A DNA stretch of 64,000 nt from Thermohalobaculum sp050331395 (GTDB lineage: Bacteria; Pseudomonadota; Alphaproteobacteria; Rhodobacterales; Rhodobacteraceae), in the NCBI GenBank assembly GCA_050331395.1, contig JBHJGX010000032.1, positions 1 through 64,000 on the forward strand, read 5' to 3'. Both the position numbers and the translations under genes were made by a program. Position 1 is the stretch's first letter, and each line of letters starts with the position of its first letter. Of the stretch, positions 32,153 to 41,054 are shown piece after piece. Below the pieces are notes generated by a model, which was not told where the DNA came from, did no database searches, and saw nothing but the letters and a program-made list of their open reading frames with translations.

Positions 32153-34785
32153 GCGCGGTCGCCACCGCCTGCCCCTATTGCGGGGTCGGTTGCGGGGTCC
32201 TCGCGACGCCGGACGGCGTAGGGGGGGCCGCGATCGCCGGCGACCCGGACCACCCGGCCAATTTCGGCCGCCTGTGCCTCAAGGGCGCCTCGCTCGGAGA
32301 GACGCTCGGCCTCGAGGGCCGGCTTCTCGCGCCACGGATCGACGGGCGGCCGGCGGAGTGGGGGGCGGCCATCGCCCGGGTCGCGGCCGAATTCCGCGCG
32401 GCCATCGACAGCCACGGGCCCGACAGCGTGGCCTTTTACGTTTCGGGTCAGCTGCTGACAGAGGACTACTATGTCGCCAACAAGCTGATGAAAGGGTTCA
32501 TCGGCTCGGCCAATATCGACACCAACTCGCGACTTTGCATGGCGTCCTCGGTCGCCGGGCACAAGCGGGCCTTCGGTTCGGACATCGTGCCGGGCGCTTA
32601 CGAAGATCTGGAGGCGGCCGATCTCGTCGTTCTCGTCGGTTCGAACCTCGCCTGGTGCCATCCGGTCCTGCAACAGCGATTGTCTCAGGCAAAGGCCGCG
32701 CGGCCCGCGCTCCGCGTCCTGGTGATCGACCCACGGCGCACCGCCACCGCCGAGGTCGCCGACGCGGCCCTCGCGCTCGCGCCTGGCTCGGACGCGGCGC
32801 TCTTTAGCGGGCTCTTGGCCGCGATCGAAGAGGCGGGCGCGGCCGATGCCGGGTACCTCGCCCGCCATGTGGCCGGGGCGACGGAGGCCTTTGCCGAGGC
32901 CCGCGCCTGGACGTGCGACCGGGTCGCGGCCGCCACCGGTCTCGCCGAACGCGACATCGCCGCATTCTACGCGGACTGGATCGCGACCCCCCGCGTGGTC
33001 ACCGTCTACAGCCAAGGCATCAACCAGTCGGCATCGGGCACCGACAAGGTCAACGCGATCCTCAATTGTCACCTCGCGACTGGGCGGATCGGGCGGGCCG
33101 GGGCGGGGCCGTTCTCAGTGACTGGACAGCCGAACGCCATGGGCGGGCGCGAAGTTGGCGGGCTCGCGACCATGCTGGCCTGCCATCTCGACATCGACGA
33201 CCCGGATCATCGCCGGGCCGTTCAGAGCTTTTGGCGGGCGCCGCGGATCCCGACCCGTCCAGGTCTGAAGGCGGTGGATATGTTCCGTGCTTGCGCCGAC
33301 GGCCGGATCAAGGCGCTCTGGATCATGTCGACCAACCCTGCCGTGAGCCTTCCCGAAGCGGATCGGGTCCGGGATGCCATCGCCGCCTGCCCCTTCGTCG
33401 CGGTCTCGGATATCGTCGCAGAGACCGACACGGCGCGGTTGGCCGATGTGCTTCTGCCCGCCACCGGTTGGGGCGAGAAATCGGGCACCGTGACCAATTC
33501 CGAACGCGTTATCAGCCGTCAGCGGCCGTTCTTGCCGGTCCCGGGCAATGCGCGGCCCGATTGGCGGATCGTCTGCGATGTCGCGGCAGCGATGGGCTGG
33601 GGCGAGGCGTTCGCCTATACGGGGCCCGACGCGATCTTCCGCGAGCATGCAGCGCTCTCCGGGGTCGCCGCGGGCTTCGGTCGGCGCTTCGACATCTCGG
33701 GGCTCGCAGATCTCGACCGGGCGGGCTACGACGCGCTCGCGCCGGTCCAGTGGCCGGTGACCGCCGTCGCCGCCGGCGGGCGGTTCTTTGCCGAGGGGGA
33801 CTTTCCCACACCAGACGGGCGTGGCCGGATGATCCCCATTCGACCCAAGACGCCGGCGACCGCGACGTCGGCAGAGTACCCGCTTCGGCTGAACACGGGC
33901 CGTGTGCGCGACCAGTGGCACACGATGACCCGCACTGGACGTGCGCCCCGGCTGGCACGGCACTTGGCCGAGCCCTTCGCCGAGATCCATCCCGCCGATG
34001 CGGCCCCACTCGGCATCGGTCCCGCGGAGATCGTCCGCGTGATCAGCCCGCACGGGGCGATCCTCGTCCGCGCGCTCGTCACCGAGCGGACGGCGAAGGG
34101 GACAATCTTCGTGCCGATGCATTGGACCTCCGAATGGACCGCAGCGGCCCGGGTCGATGCGCTCGTGACGGCCGAGACCGATCCAATATCAGGCCAGCCC
34201 GAGAGCAAGACGGCGCCCGTGCGGATCGCGCCGGTGGCGGCCGCCTGGTACGGATTTGCGCTCGGCACCCGCGAGATCCGTCCCGATTGTGCCTATTGGG
34301 CGCGCGCCCGCGTGGCCGGCGGCTGGCAGGCCGAGCTTGCCGGGCTCGACACGCCGTCCGATTGGGACGCGACCGCGCGGGCCTGGCTCGGCGCCGCGGG
34401 CGAGGCGGTGTGCTATGAAGATCGAACCAGCGGGGCTGTCCGCTTCGCCTTTCTCGAGCGTGGCCGCGTAGAGGCCATGCTGTTCGTCGCCCGTGGGCCC
34501 GTTGCCTTGGCGCGCAGGCATTTGAGCGCGACGCTCGGCTCCGAGACGGCTCCAGGCGCGCTTTTGGCTGGTCGTCCCGGCACATCGCGACCCGATCCGG
34601 GGCCCATCGTCTGCAGTTGCTACGAGGTCGGCGCGGCGACGATCTCGCGGGCGATCGCGGAGGGCAGAGCGACAGATCTCGACGCTGTCGGCGCGCTCCT
34701 CCACGCGGGCACGAATTGCGGGTCGTGCCGTCCCGAGATCGCCGCCTTGCTCGCCCGCGGGGCCGATCGGGTCGCGGCGGAATGA
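32149..34785 (+). CDS. nasA: NasA: assimilatory nitrate reductase, molybdenum subunit
   Basis: 878 residues. The N-terminal 4Fe-4S motif CPYCGVGC (8-15) with LCLKG completes the cluster site; then the Mo-bisMGD domains (SQGINQSASGTDKVNAI, GQPNAMGGREVGGLA, MSTNPAVSLPEADRVR) and the molydopterin dinucleotide-binding domain (LRLNTGRVRDQWHTMTRTG). The C-terminus adds a BFD-like 2Fe-2S domain (VCSCYEVG and TNCGSCRPEI, from about residue 820), as in NasA/NasC that take electrons from NAD(P)H-linked partners. Cytoplasmic, no Tat signal. Overlaps the next gene by ATGA. Confidence 0.95.
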   Translation: MSAVATACPYCGVGCGVLATPDGVGGAAIAGDPDHPANFGRLCLKGASLGETLGLEGRLLAPRIDGRPAEWGAAIARVAAEFRAAIDSHGPDSVAFYVSGQLLTEDYYVANKLMKGFIGSANIDTNSRLCMASSVAGHKRAFGSDIVPGAYEDLEAADLVVLVGSNLAWCHPVLQQRLSQAKAARPALRVLVIDPRRTATAEVADAALALAPGSDAALFSGLLAAIEEAGAADAGYLARHVAGATEAFAEARAWTCDRVAAATGLAERDIAAFYADWIATPRVVTVYSQGINQSASGTDKVNAILNCHLATGRIGRAGAGPFSVTGQPNAMGGREVGGLATMLACHLDIDDPDHRRAVQSFWRAPRIPTRPGLKAVDMFRACADGRIKALWIMSTNPAVSLPEADRVRDAIAACPFVAVSDIVAETDTARLADVLLPATGWGEKSGTVTNSERVISRQRPFLPVPGNARPDWRIVCDVAAAMGWGEAFAYTGPDAIFREHAALSGVAAGFGRRFDISGLADLDRAGYDALAPVQWPVTAVAAGGRFFAEGDFPTPDGRGRMIPIRPKTPATATSAEYPLRLNTGRVRDQWHTMTRTGRAPRLARHLAEPFAEIHPADAAPLGIGPAEIVRVISPHGAILVRALVTERTAKGTIFVPMHWTSEWTAAARVDALVTAETDPISGQPESKTAPVRIAPVAAAWYGFALGTREIRPDCAYWARARVAGGWQAELAGLDTPSDWDATARAWLGAAGEAVCYEDRTSGAVRFAFLERGRVEAMLFVARGPVALARRHLSATLGSETAPGALLAGRPGTSRPDPGPIVCSCYEVGAATISRAIAEGRATDLDAVGALLHAGTNCGSCRPEIAALLARGADRVAAE

Positions 34786-35765
34786 GCCTCGCGCCTTTCG
34801 TCCACGCCATGGGCCGCGGGCCCGGTCGGGCGCGCAGCTTGACGCGCGACGAGGCTAGGGAGGCGATGGGGCTCATCCTCGCCGGCGATGCGGCGCCGGA
34901 GGCCGTGGGCGCGCTTCTCATGTTGATGCGGTATCGCGGCGAAACATCCGACGAGATCGCAGGCTTCGTCGACGCGGCGCGGGCTCCGCTCGGGGCCTGG
35001 GTCGAAGCGGGCGGGGGGCTCGATTGGCCGTGCTATGCGGCCGGGCGGAGCCGGGGGCACCCGTGGTTCTTGCTCGCCGCCAAGCTCGTCGCGACGGCGG
35101 GCACGCCCGTTCTGCTGCATGGCTGGACGGCCAATGCCGGACGGGTCTCGGACCCTCGTGGGGCGCTCAGGTCCCTCGGGATCGCCGAGGTCGATACCCC
35201 CGCCGCCGCCCGGGCCGCCCTCGGCCGCGACCGGATCGCGTTTTTGCCGCTCGATGCCTTGTCGCCCGGCTTGCTCGAACTTCTCCGGCTGCGCGAGGTG
35301 CTGGGGCTCCGCTCGGCGGTGAACACGGTGCTACGGGTCCTGAACCCGTGCCGGGCGCCGGCGGCTGTGCAGGGCGTCTTTCACCCGCCTTATCGCGAGT
35401 TGCAGCGCGCGGCCGCCTGCGCGCTCGGGCAGCCCGGGCTCGCCGTCATCAAAGGCGGCGGCGGAGAGTTCGAACGCCATCCGGGCAAAGCGGTGCGGGT
35501 CTTCGGGCTTGCGGCCGGGTGTCCGGTCGATCTCGTTGCCCCGGCTACGGTTGACGGGCATTGCCGCCTTGCGGAGGCGCCCGACCCCGAGACCACGCCT
35601 GAGGGGCTCTGGCGGGGAGAGGTCGACGACGCCTTTGCCGAAGCCACGGTGCTCGGCACGGCGGCCCTCGCGCTCGTGGCGGCGGCAAGGGCAGCGTCGC
35701 TTGCGGAAGCCGAGGGCATGGCGCGGGATCTTTGGCGCATGCGCGTGCGCGCCGTTGCGGCCTGA
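34782..35765 (+). CDS. TrpD2/YbiB-like glycosyl transferase family protein
   Basis: 327 residues from ATG 34782, overlapping the nasA stop. Related to anthranilate phosphoribosyltransferase: the N-terminal helical domain has SLTRDEAREAMGLILAGDAAPEAVGALLMLMR, shown only as a guide to position 20-50, and the C-terminal part has LGLRSAVNTVLRVLNP and the Gly-rich KGGGGEFERHP. TrpD2 proteins bind nucleic acid rather than anthranilate. Genes of this family recur beside nasA in proteobacteria but their job there is unknown; a role in molybdenum or siroheme cofactor supply, or regulation, is only a guess. Confidence 0.75.
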   Translation: MSLAPFVHAMGRGPGRARSLTRDEAREAMGLILAGDAAPEAVGALLMLMRYRGETSDEIAGFVDAARAPLGAWVEAGGGLDWPCYAAGRSRGHPWFLLAAKLVATAGTPVLLHGWTANAGRVSDPRGALRSLGIAEVDTPAAARAALGRDRIAFLPLDALSPGLLELLRLREVLGLRSAVNTVLRVLNPCRAPAAVQGVFHPPYRELQRAAACALGQPGLAVIKGGGGEFERHPGKAVRVFGLAAGCPVDLVAPATVDGHCRLAEAPDPETTPEGLWRGEVDDAFAEATVLGTAALALVAAARAASLAEAEGMARDLWRMRVRAVAA

Positions 35766-35782
35766 GCAGGCGCCCCGTCGAC

Positions 35783-37408
35783 TTAACCGGGCCGGATCCA
35801 GACCTCGACCCTGCGGTTCCGCGACCGGCCCGACGGCGTGTCGTTGCAGAAGACGGGCATCAGTTCGCTGAAGCCATGGCTCTCGATCCGGGACGGGTCG
35901 ACCCCGCTCGCCTCGAGAAGCGCGGCCGCCTGGCGCGCCCGTCGGACCGAGAGGGCTTGGTTCGCCGAGAACGGCCCGCGCGCATCGGTAAAGCCAAAGA
36001 GCATCACGGTCGCGCCCGGCACTTCGCGGTTGAGGAAGCGGGCGAGAAGAGGTCCGTCTTGCAGGGCCTTGCCCTCGAGAAGGGAGGACCCGGTCGCGAA
36101 GCGGAAGGTGACCGAGACCCTGTCCGACCCCTGCATGAGGCGAGCGAGGCGTTCGGCGGTGCGCTGCGCGGTCGCGTCCGAGGCGATGTCCGGCGCTTCG
36201 ACATCTAGCCGTGCGCGCTCGGATCCGCCGGAGACCGTCGTGACCGCGCGGCTGACGAAACCGGCTTCTTCGATCAGCGGTTGCGCCGCCTCCGAGAGGG
36301 CGAAATCCACCGCCTCAGCGAGCAGTCCCGTCCGCTCGGCCAGGCGAGTATAAAGGAAGAGGCGCCGTGCGAGGGCGAAATCCTCGGTCTTGATCTGAAA
36401 ACTGCCGGATTTCTGGACGATCCCGCAGGTGCCGCGGAGCGAGAGCGGGCGCGCAGCGGTTGCGCCGACCGCGCCGGCGGCCACAAAACCGATGGCGGAC
36501 GGATCGGCGGAAACCGCCTCGGCCAGTGCCCGGTTCGACTCGAAGCGTTCCGCGTCGGCGGTCAACCGGCCCTTGTCGCCGCCGAGCACGAGGCTCGCGA
36601 AACTGTCGAAGGTGCCTGACTGCGCATCGCGCGCCAGAACGCGGATCGGCCGGTCGTCGAGGCCGAGGCCCGACCACCGGGTGATGCGCCCGCTGAAAAC
36701 TGCGTCTAATTCGTCGAGCGAAATCGTCTGCAACGGGTTGGACGGGGAGACCACGGGAACCACGCCGTCTAGGGCGAGGACGTGTTCGCGCTCCGGCCCG
36801 TCGAGCCCGCGTTGGCCGAGCGCCGCAAAGGCCGACAGCTCGGCCTCCGAGATTGGTCGCGAGGACATGGCGAGGTCGGCGCGCCCGTCGACAAGGGCGC
36901 GAAAGCCGGTGGAACTGCCTGCAGCCTCGATGGCGATCGCGTCGCCCGAGGCGGCGGCGAAGACCCGCCCACGTTCGGTCTCGATGACGCGGGGGCGTGC
37001 GCCTCCAGCGGAGAGGAGTGCGCGCGCGAGCGTCGGCATCAGCTCGGCGCCCACGGTATTCGACCCGGCGATCCTCAAACGGCGCGAGGGGAGGTGCGCC
37101 GGCGGAAGCTCTTCGGTCTCGGCCCCCGGGATCTCGGGGCTCGCGGGCGGCGGCGCGGTGTCGGGCACGGGCTCGGGCGCGGCGACCGAGACCTCGCCGC
37201 CGGCACAGGGAAAGAAATCGTCGATATAGAAGCTTTGCCGCCCGAGCGGAGTTTGCAGGTCCCAGCGCTGTCCCGTGAAACGGACGAGTTCGCCCCTCAC
37301 TTGTGCGCCGCTCAGCTTGCTCTCGAGGCACACCTCGGCCCGGGCCGAGATCGGTACCGCAGCGACGAGGGCCACGAGGGCGATCGCCCGCACGTCAATT
37401 CGGAACAT
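35783..37408 (-). CDS. PstS-like / OmpA fusion protein
   Basis: 541 residues with a signal peptide (1-24). After an N-terminal beta segment (residues about 25-72) and a Pro-rich linker, residues about 108-370 are a PstS-type phosphate-binding domain (RLRIAGSNTVGAELMP, EAAGSSTGFRALVDGRADLAMSSRPI, DAQSGTFDSFASLVLGG, split motifs). Residues about 425-540 are an OmpA/MotB peptidoglycan-binding domain (GFTDARG, LSVRRARQ, NRRVEVWIRPG). It would anchor a phosphate-binding module to the cell wall. Overlaps the following partner gene's end by 14 bases, so the pair is one operon. No pst genes nearby. Confidence 0.82.
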   Translation of the reverse strand: MFRIDVRAIALVALVAAVPISARAEVCLESKLSGAQVRGELVRFTGQRWDLQTPLGRQSFYIDDFFPCAGGEVSVAAPEPVPDTAPPPASPEIPGAETEELPPAHLPSRRLRIAGSNTVGAELMPTLARALLSAGGARPRVIETERGRVFAAASGDAIAIEAAGSSTGFRALVDGRADLAMSSRPISEAELSAFAALGQRGLDGPEREHVLALDGVVPVVSPSNPLQTISLDELDAVFSGRITRWSGLGLDDRPIRVLARDAQSGTFDSFASLVLGGDKGRLTADAERFESNRALAEAVSADPSAIGFVAAGAVGATAARPLSLRGTCGIVQKSGSFQIKTEDFALARRLFLYTRLAERTGLLAEAVDFALSEAAQPLIEEAGFVSRAVTTVSGGSERARLDVEAPDIASDATAQRTAERLARLMQGSDRVSVTFRFATGSSLLEGKALQDGPLLARFLNREVPGATVMLFGFTDARGPFSANQALSVRRARQAAALLEASGVDPSRIESHGFSELMPVFCNDTPSGRSRNRRVEVWIRPG

Positions 37409-37988
37409 CTCTCGTCTCCCACTCCAAAGGCGTCATGCGGATGAGCCGCCCATCGGCGAGTTCGGGCAGGCTGAAATAGGGAAGTGTCAGCTCGAGCTCG
37501 GCGGTCTGCCGGCCATGCGGTCCTTGACCCGCGATCCGGAGCCTGTAGGTGCCTGCGCGGTCGATCAGCGCCTCACCGGGCCCCAAAGGATAGAACATCA
37601 CCGCGCGAGCGGTGGATGCCTGACCGGAGATCGAGAGCGGCGCGAACGGCTCGGCATCGGGCGAAGGCCGCGGCCCGGTCGCGGCGGCGAAGAACCGTCG
37701 CGTGCCTTCGCGTCCGACCGCCTCCACCTCGAGCGAGATCGCATGGACCACGCCCTCATTCGCGCCTCCGTTCGAGATGGTGAGCGGGACAAGGACCACC
37801 TCGGCGCTGCCGCTCGGATCCCGTGCCAGATAGGCGGTTTCCGCGGCCGTGAGGGTCAGCGCGGGTCCGGCCAGCTCGGTCGTATAGACGGTGATCGCCG
37901 AGAGGCAGAGCGCCGCGACGGATAACAACGTGCTCGCTCGCGTCTCGCGCATCCCCCTCGGCCCCCCGGCTCGTCGCATTAACCGCAT
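37395..37988 (-). CDS. Hypothetical exported or anchored protein, partner of PstS-OmpA gene
   Basis: 197 residues from ATG 37988; ATG 37952 is an alternative that gives a cleaner N-terminal helix. One hydrophobic segment (LLSVAALCLSAITVYTT) acts as signal or anchor. The rest is a beta-rich domain with Ig-like pattern (AEVVLVPLTISNGGANEGVVHAISLEVEA in positions about 62-90). Its 3' end overlaps the downstream PstS-OmpA gene by 14 bases, implying coupled translation and perhaps a complex at the envelope. Family not recognised. Confidence 0.6.
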   Translation of the reverse strand: MRLMRRAGGPRGMRETRASTLLSVAALCLSAITVYTTELAGPALTLTAAETAYLARDPSGSAEVVLVPLTISNGGANEGVVHAISLEVEAVGREGTRRFFAAATGPRPSPDAEPFAPLSISGQASTARAVMFYPLGPGEALIDRAGTYRLRIAGQGPHGRQTAELELTLPYFSLPELADGRLIRMTPLEWETRDVPN

Positions 37989-38040
37989 GCTACCGCTTAC
38001 GGGGTCGACACGCCAGCGAGATCGGCGGCAGGCGGTCCGC

Positions 38041-38955
38041 TCAGGCCCTTGCCCACCCGATCCGGCGGCGGAGGGCGTGTTCGATCCGCAGCAAGATCAG
38101 GCCTGCGCCCTCGTCGGGCGTCCGCAAAAGCAGCGGGCCCAGCTCGGCGAGTGGAGAGCGCGCCGCGATCGCCCGTGTCGCCCGTCGGCGCAGCGCCCGC
38201 GCCTGATCCGGATCTTCGAGGACCGCGGCCCAGCGCGCGATGATCTCGGCACGCCGCGTAAGCGGGATGGTCTTCCAGTCGTCGGCACCGAATTTCAGGG
38301 ATGTGGGCACGAAGCCCGTGCCGAAGGTCAGACCCGGATGCGTGAGGAACTTCCGCCACATGAAGAGGTCGCTCGGCAGGTCAGGCGGCGCCGGCGACCA
38401 CCCCTTGGGCAGGGCCCGATAAGCCGACAGACGGTATCCCGCCTCGCTCGGGCCGAAAAAGTTGAAGGGCTCGCGCAGCATACGCGCGCGGCTGGCCGGG
38501 TCGCGCAGATCGAAACAGAACGAGGTCGATAGGAGCGTCTGGTCGTCGATCAGCCGGGTTTGGGGAAGGGAGACGAAATCGGCCCGGGCGAGCAGCCTGC
38601 CGAGACGTGCGAGATGATCGGCGAACCAGAGATCATCGTCGCCGATTTGCGCGACGAACCGGGACTGGGCGCCGCGAAGCACGGCTGCGCGATGGGCCTC
38701 CCCGTGGCGCGCGCCCTTGGCAAAGGGGAAGACATGGACGCGGGGGTCGTCCCGGGCGAAGGCGCGGGCTGCGTCGATCGTCTCGGCCGGTGCGCCGTCG
38801 CCGACGATGCAAAGCTCGATATCGCCTTCGGTCTGCCGCAGGACCGAGCGAATGGCGTGGGGCAACATGACGGGTGGGCGCAAAACCGGTAGCAGAACCG
38901 TGAACCGTCGGGCCGGGCGGGGCGCCTCGGGCGTGGGGCTCTCGGGGTGGGTCAC
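38041..38955 (-). CDS. Family 2 glycosyltransferase
   Basis: 304 residues; ATG 38955 overlaps the oxidoreductase stop (ATGA). GT-A fold: FTVLLPVLRPPVMLPHAIRS, LCIVGDGAPAETIDAAR, and the metal-binding QIGDDDLWFADH. Cytoplasmic, with Pro-rich N-terminus. Third gene of an operon with a sugar epimerase-like and a Gfo/Idh/MocA oxidoreductase, consistent with synthesis of a modified sugar on a surface glycan. Confidence 0.8.
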   Translation of the reverse strand: MTHPESPTPEAPRPARRFTVLLPVLRPPVMLPHAIRSVLRQTEGDIELCIVGDGAPAETIDAARAFARDDPRVHVFPFAKGARHGEAHRAAVLRGAQSRFVAQIGDDDLWFADHLARLGRLLARADFVSLPQTRLIDDQTLLSTSFCFDLRDPASRARMLREPFNFFGPSEAGYRLSAYRALPKGWSPAPPDLPSDLFMWRKFLTHPGLTFGTGFVPTSLKFGADDWKTIPLTRRAEIIARWAAVLEDPDQARALRRRATRAIAARSPLAELGPLLLRTPDEGAGLILLRIEHALRRRIGWARA

Positions 38956-39854
38956 GGCGTCGCGAAACCGGCCGCCGCCCGCATTTCCGCGACCCGGTGC
39001 ACAATCAGGGCCGCCTCGGCGGCGTTGCTTTTGGGCGGCGGACCGCCGGCGATGTGCTCGACAAAGGCGCGAAGCTCCGCGAGCAGCGGCATCTCCGTCT
39101 CTACGGGGATCTCCTCGGGCTCGGCGCCCGGCCGATTGAGGCGCAGCGCCCTATCGTAGCTGTCGCCGAATTGCGCCACCGCCTCCGAGCCGATCACCGC
39201 CACCGAGCGTCGATTGACCGGATGCGAGGAGGAGATTTCCATCTCGACGCTCGGTCCGCCGGCCGGGTCCACGAGGACCGCAGAAAGGCTCTCGCCGATC
39301 GGTCCCGCGGCAATCCCATGCGCATGGCGAAGCGGCGGCAGTCGACCGAGGATTTCAAGCGCGATCGAGAGATCATGTGGCAGCAGGATCCACGCCGCGT
39401 CCACATCCCGGTGCGGATTGCCCCAGCCAAGCCGCCAGCTGCGCACGGCCAACACGTCGCCAAGGGCGCCGCGCTTGGCCAGATCCGCCAGCTTCAGCAC
39501 CCCGCCGTGATAGCGCCATTTGTCCATGCAAAAGACCCGGTCCGGAGCGGCCGCCAAGATGCGATCGGCAGCCGCCGGGTCGTTGGTCAGCGGCTTCTCC
39601 ACGAAAATCGGGCGGTTACGGGGCAAGAGCGTCTCAACCGTCTCCGCGTGCAGGACCGTCGGCGGCGCGACAACATAGCCGTCGAGATCCGGTAGTTCGC
39701 CGGCAGTGGCGACGGCGGCGACGGCGCCAAGCTCGACCGACTGCGCCCGGGTCGCTTCGGATGGGGCGGCCACCACGACATTAGCACCGAGGCTTCGGAG
39801 GTCGCGAAGGATCAACCGCCCCCACCGGCCGCAGCCGACAAGCCCGATTTGCAT
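38952..39854 (-). CDS. Gfo/Idh/MocA family oxidoreductase
   Basis: 300 residues from ATG 39854, which overlaps the preceding TGA (TGATG). Rossmann motif IGLVGCGRWGRLILRDL and the family's EKPLTND (catalytic Lys of EKP). Probably an NAD(P)-dependent sugar or nucleotide-sugar dehydrogenase. Middle gene of the three-gene glycan operon. Confidence 0.83.
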   Translation of the reverse strand: MQIGLVGCGRWGRLILRDLRSLGANVVVAAPSEATRAQSVELGAVAAVATAGELPDLDGYVVAPPTVLHAETVETLLPRNRPIFVEKPLTNDPAAADRILAAAPDRVFCMDKWRYHGGVLKLADLAKRGALGDVLAVRSWRLGWGNPHRDVDAAWILLPHDLSIALEILGRLPPLRHAHGIAAGPIGESLSAVLVDPAGGPSVEMEISSSHPVNRRSVAVIGSEAVAQFGDSYDRALRLNRPGAEPEEIPVETEMPLLAELRAFVEHIAGGPPPKSNAAEAALIVHRVAEMRAAAGFATP

Positions 39855-40378
39855 CAATGGGTGGCCTGTGTTGCGATCCACGCGGCGCGCATGGCTGCGT
39901 AATCCGTGCTCGGTGCCTGATCACGCGCTGAGAGACGGGGATTTTCAACTTGCCAGTCGAGCCCAAGCGCCGGATCGTCATAGCGGCAACCGAGTTCTTC
40001 GGCCATGCACCAACCGGAACTCAGACCATAGACATAGAGAGCCGGTTCGGCGAACCAAAAGCCGTGGCAGACGCCCGGAGGAATGTAGGCGGTGCGCGGC
40101 CGATCCGCCGACAGAGTGACGAAGCAGCTGATACGATCGCGCGGATCCTCGGGGCGCAGATCGTGAAGCGCGAGGATCATGGTGCCCTCGATCACGTGCA
40201 GGTAATCCGCATGCCGAGGATGCACGTGGACCCCGCGAAGCACACGCCCTTCACTTCTTACCAGGTTCCATTGTTTGAATGCTGGCGCGTCGATCCATTC
40301 GGCTCGGTAGAGTTCGCGCAGCGCTCCCCGATCGTCCGAATGCACAACCAAATCCCGAAGGACCACCCCCTCCGGCAT
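39854..40378 (-). CDS. RmlC-like cupin, dTDP-sugar 3,5-epimerase family
   Basis: 174 residues from ATG 40378; in-frame GTG 40396 and TTG 40447 are alternatives and could add 6 or 23 residues. Cupin strands include GRVLRGVHVHPRHADYLHVIEG (position about 45-66, shown by its core RGVHVHP) and YIPPGVCHGFWF, as in dTDP-4-dehydrorhamnose 3,5-epimerase and WbmF/FdtA-type isomerases. First gene of the glycan operon. No other rml genes are nearby, so the sugar is unknown. Confidence 0.72.
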   Translation of the reverse strand: MPEGVVLRDLVVHSDDRGALRELYRAEWIDAPAFKQWNLVRSEGRVLRGVHVHPRHADYLHVIEGTMILALHDLRPEDPRDRISCFVTLSADRPRTAYIPPGVCHGFWFAEPALYVYGLSSGWCMAEELGCRYDDPALGLDWQVENPRLSARDQAPSTDYAAMRAAWIATQATH

Positions 40379-40747
40379 AATCCCGTCATCCAGCACTGCG
40401 GCACCACCCTTTAACGTGGCTGGAAGCTTGCGACGCTTGCCCGCCAAATCTTAAATTTAGGCTAGCAGCACGCTGCGCGAGCATCAAGCCATGCCCTCGT
40501 GAAAGGCGATTGGATCGGGCCTATGGTCGCGCAGCACATCCGCCGAAGTGCCTAATCGGCGATAAGCATTCAGCCATACTGCGTCCTTTGAAGGCGACTA
40601 CACAGCCAACGAAAAACGTTTGGCCGATGACGGGGACCCAGCATGCGATCAATACCTTGATGTCGTCGACCGGCGGATCGGCCCTTTCACCAAATGCAGC
40701 CCGAGCTTGATGGATACGTGAATTCACCGATAGCGTTGCGCGGACTG
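40379..40747. other. Gene-free stretch between tRNA-Val and the glycan operon
   Basis: No convincing gene on either strand. GC is lower than in the neighbouring operon. It must hold the glycan-operon promoter on the minus strand, but I see no clear -35/-10 pair. Short frames here run into the tRNA and look fortuitous. Confidence 0.4.
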
Positions 40748-40823
40748 TGGTGGGCGGTACTGGGCTCGAACCAGTGACCCCAGCGATGTGAACACTGTGC
40801 TCTACCAACTGAGCTAACCGCCC
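40748..40823 (-). tRNA. tRNA-Val(CAC)
   Basis: 76 nt with encoded CCA. Acceptor GGGCGGT/ACCGCCC; anticodon stem CAGTG/CGCTG, loop TTCACAT, anticodon CAC (reads GTG). Second of two tandem valine tRNAs. Confidence 0.95.
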
Positions 40824-40868
40824 CTGACCGCCTTCTGCACGGCGGTCCGAATTGTGTCAAGCCAGGGG

Positions 40869-40944
40869 TGGTGGGCGGTGAGAGGCTCGAACTCCCGACA
40901 TCCTCGGTGTAAACGAGGCGCTCTACCAACTGAGCTAACCGCCC
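40869..40944 (-). tRNA. tRNA-Val(TAC)
   Basis: 76 nt with encoded CCA. Same acceptor stem GGGCGGT/ACCGCCC as the neighbour; anticodon stem CCTCG/CGAGG, loop TTTACAC, anticodon TAC (reads GTA). Lies 45 bases upstream of tRNA-Val(CAC), probably one transcript. Confidence 0.95.
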
Positions 40945-41054
40945 CCTCACCTACGTCGCAAGCTGTTCGGCGCCCGTCAAGATAGACGTCATCCACTGCA
41001 TCCTCGGTAAGCCTCGTGGCCCGCTGCATTCGGGAAGCGACTGGCGGATGAACA

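Noticed and set aside
40521..40808. 95-codon minus-strand frame over tRNA-Val(CAC)
   Set aside because: It overlaps the tRNA and has no recognisable protein features.
40748..41054. Prophage or island attachment site at the tRNA-Val genes
   Set aside because: No integrase, no direct repeat of a tRNA 3' end was found nearby, and flanking genes are core functions.
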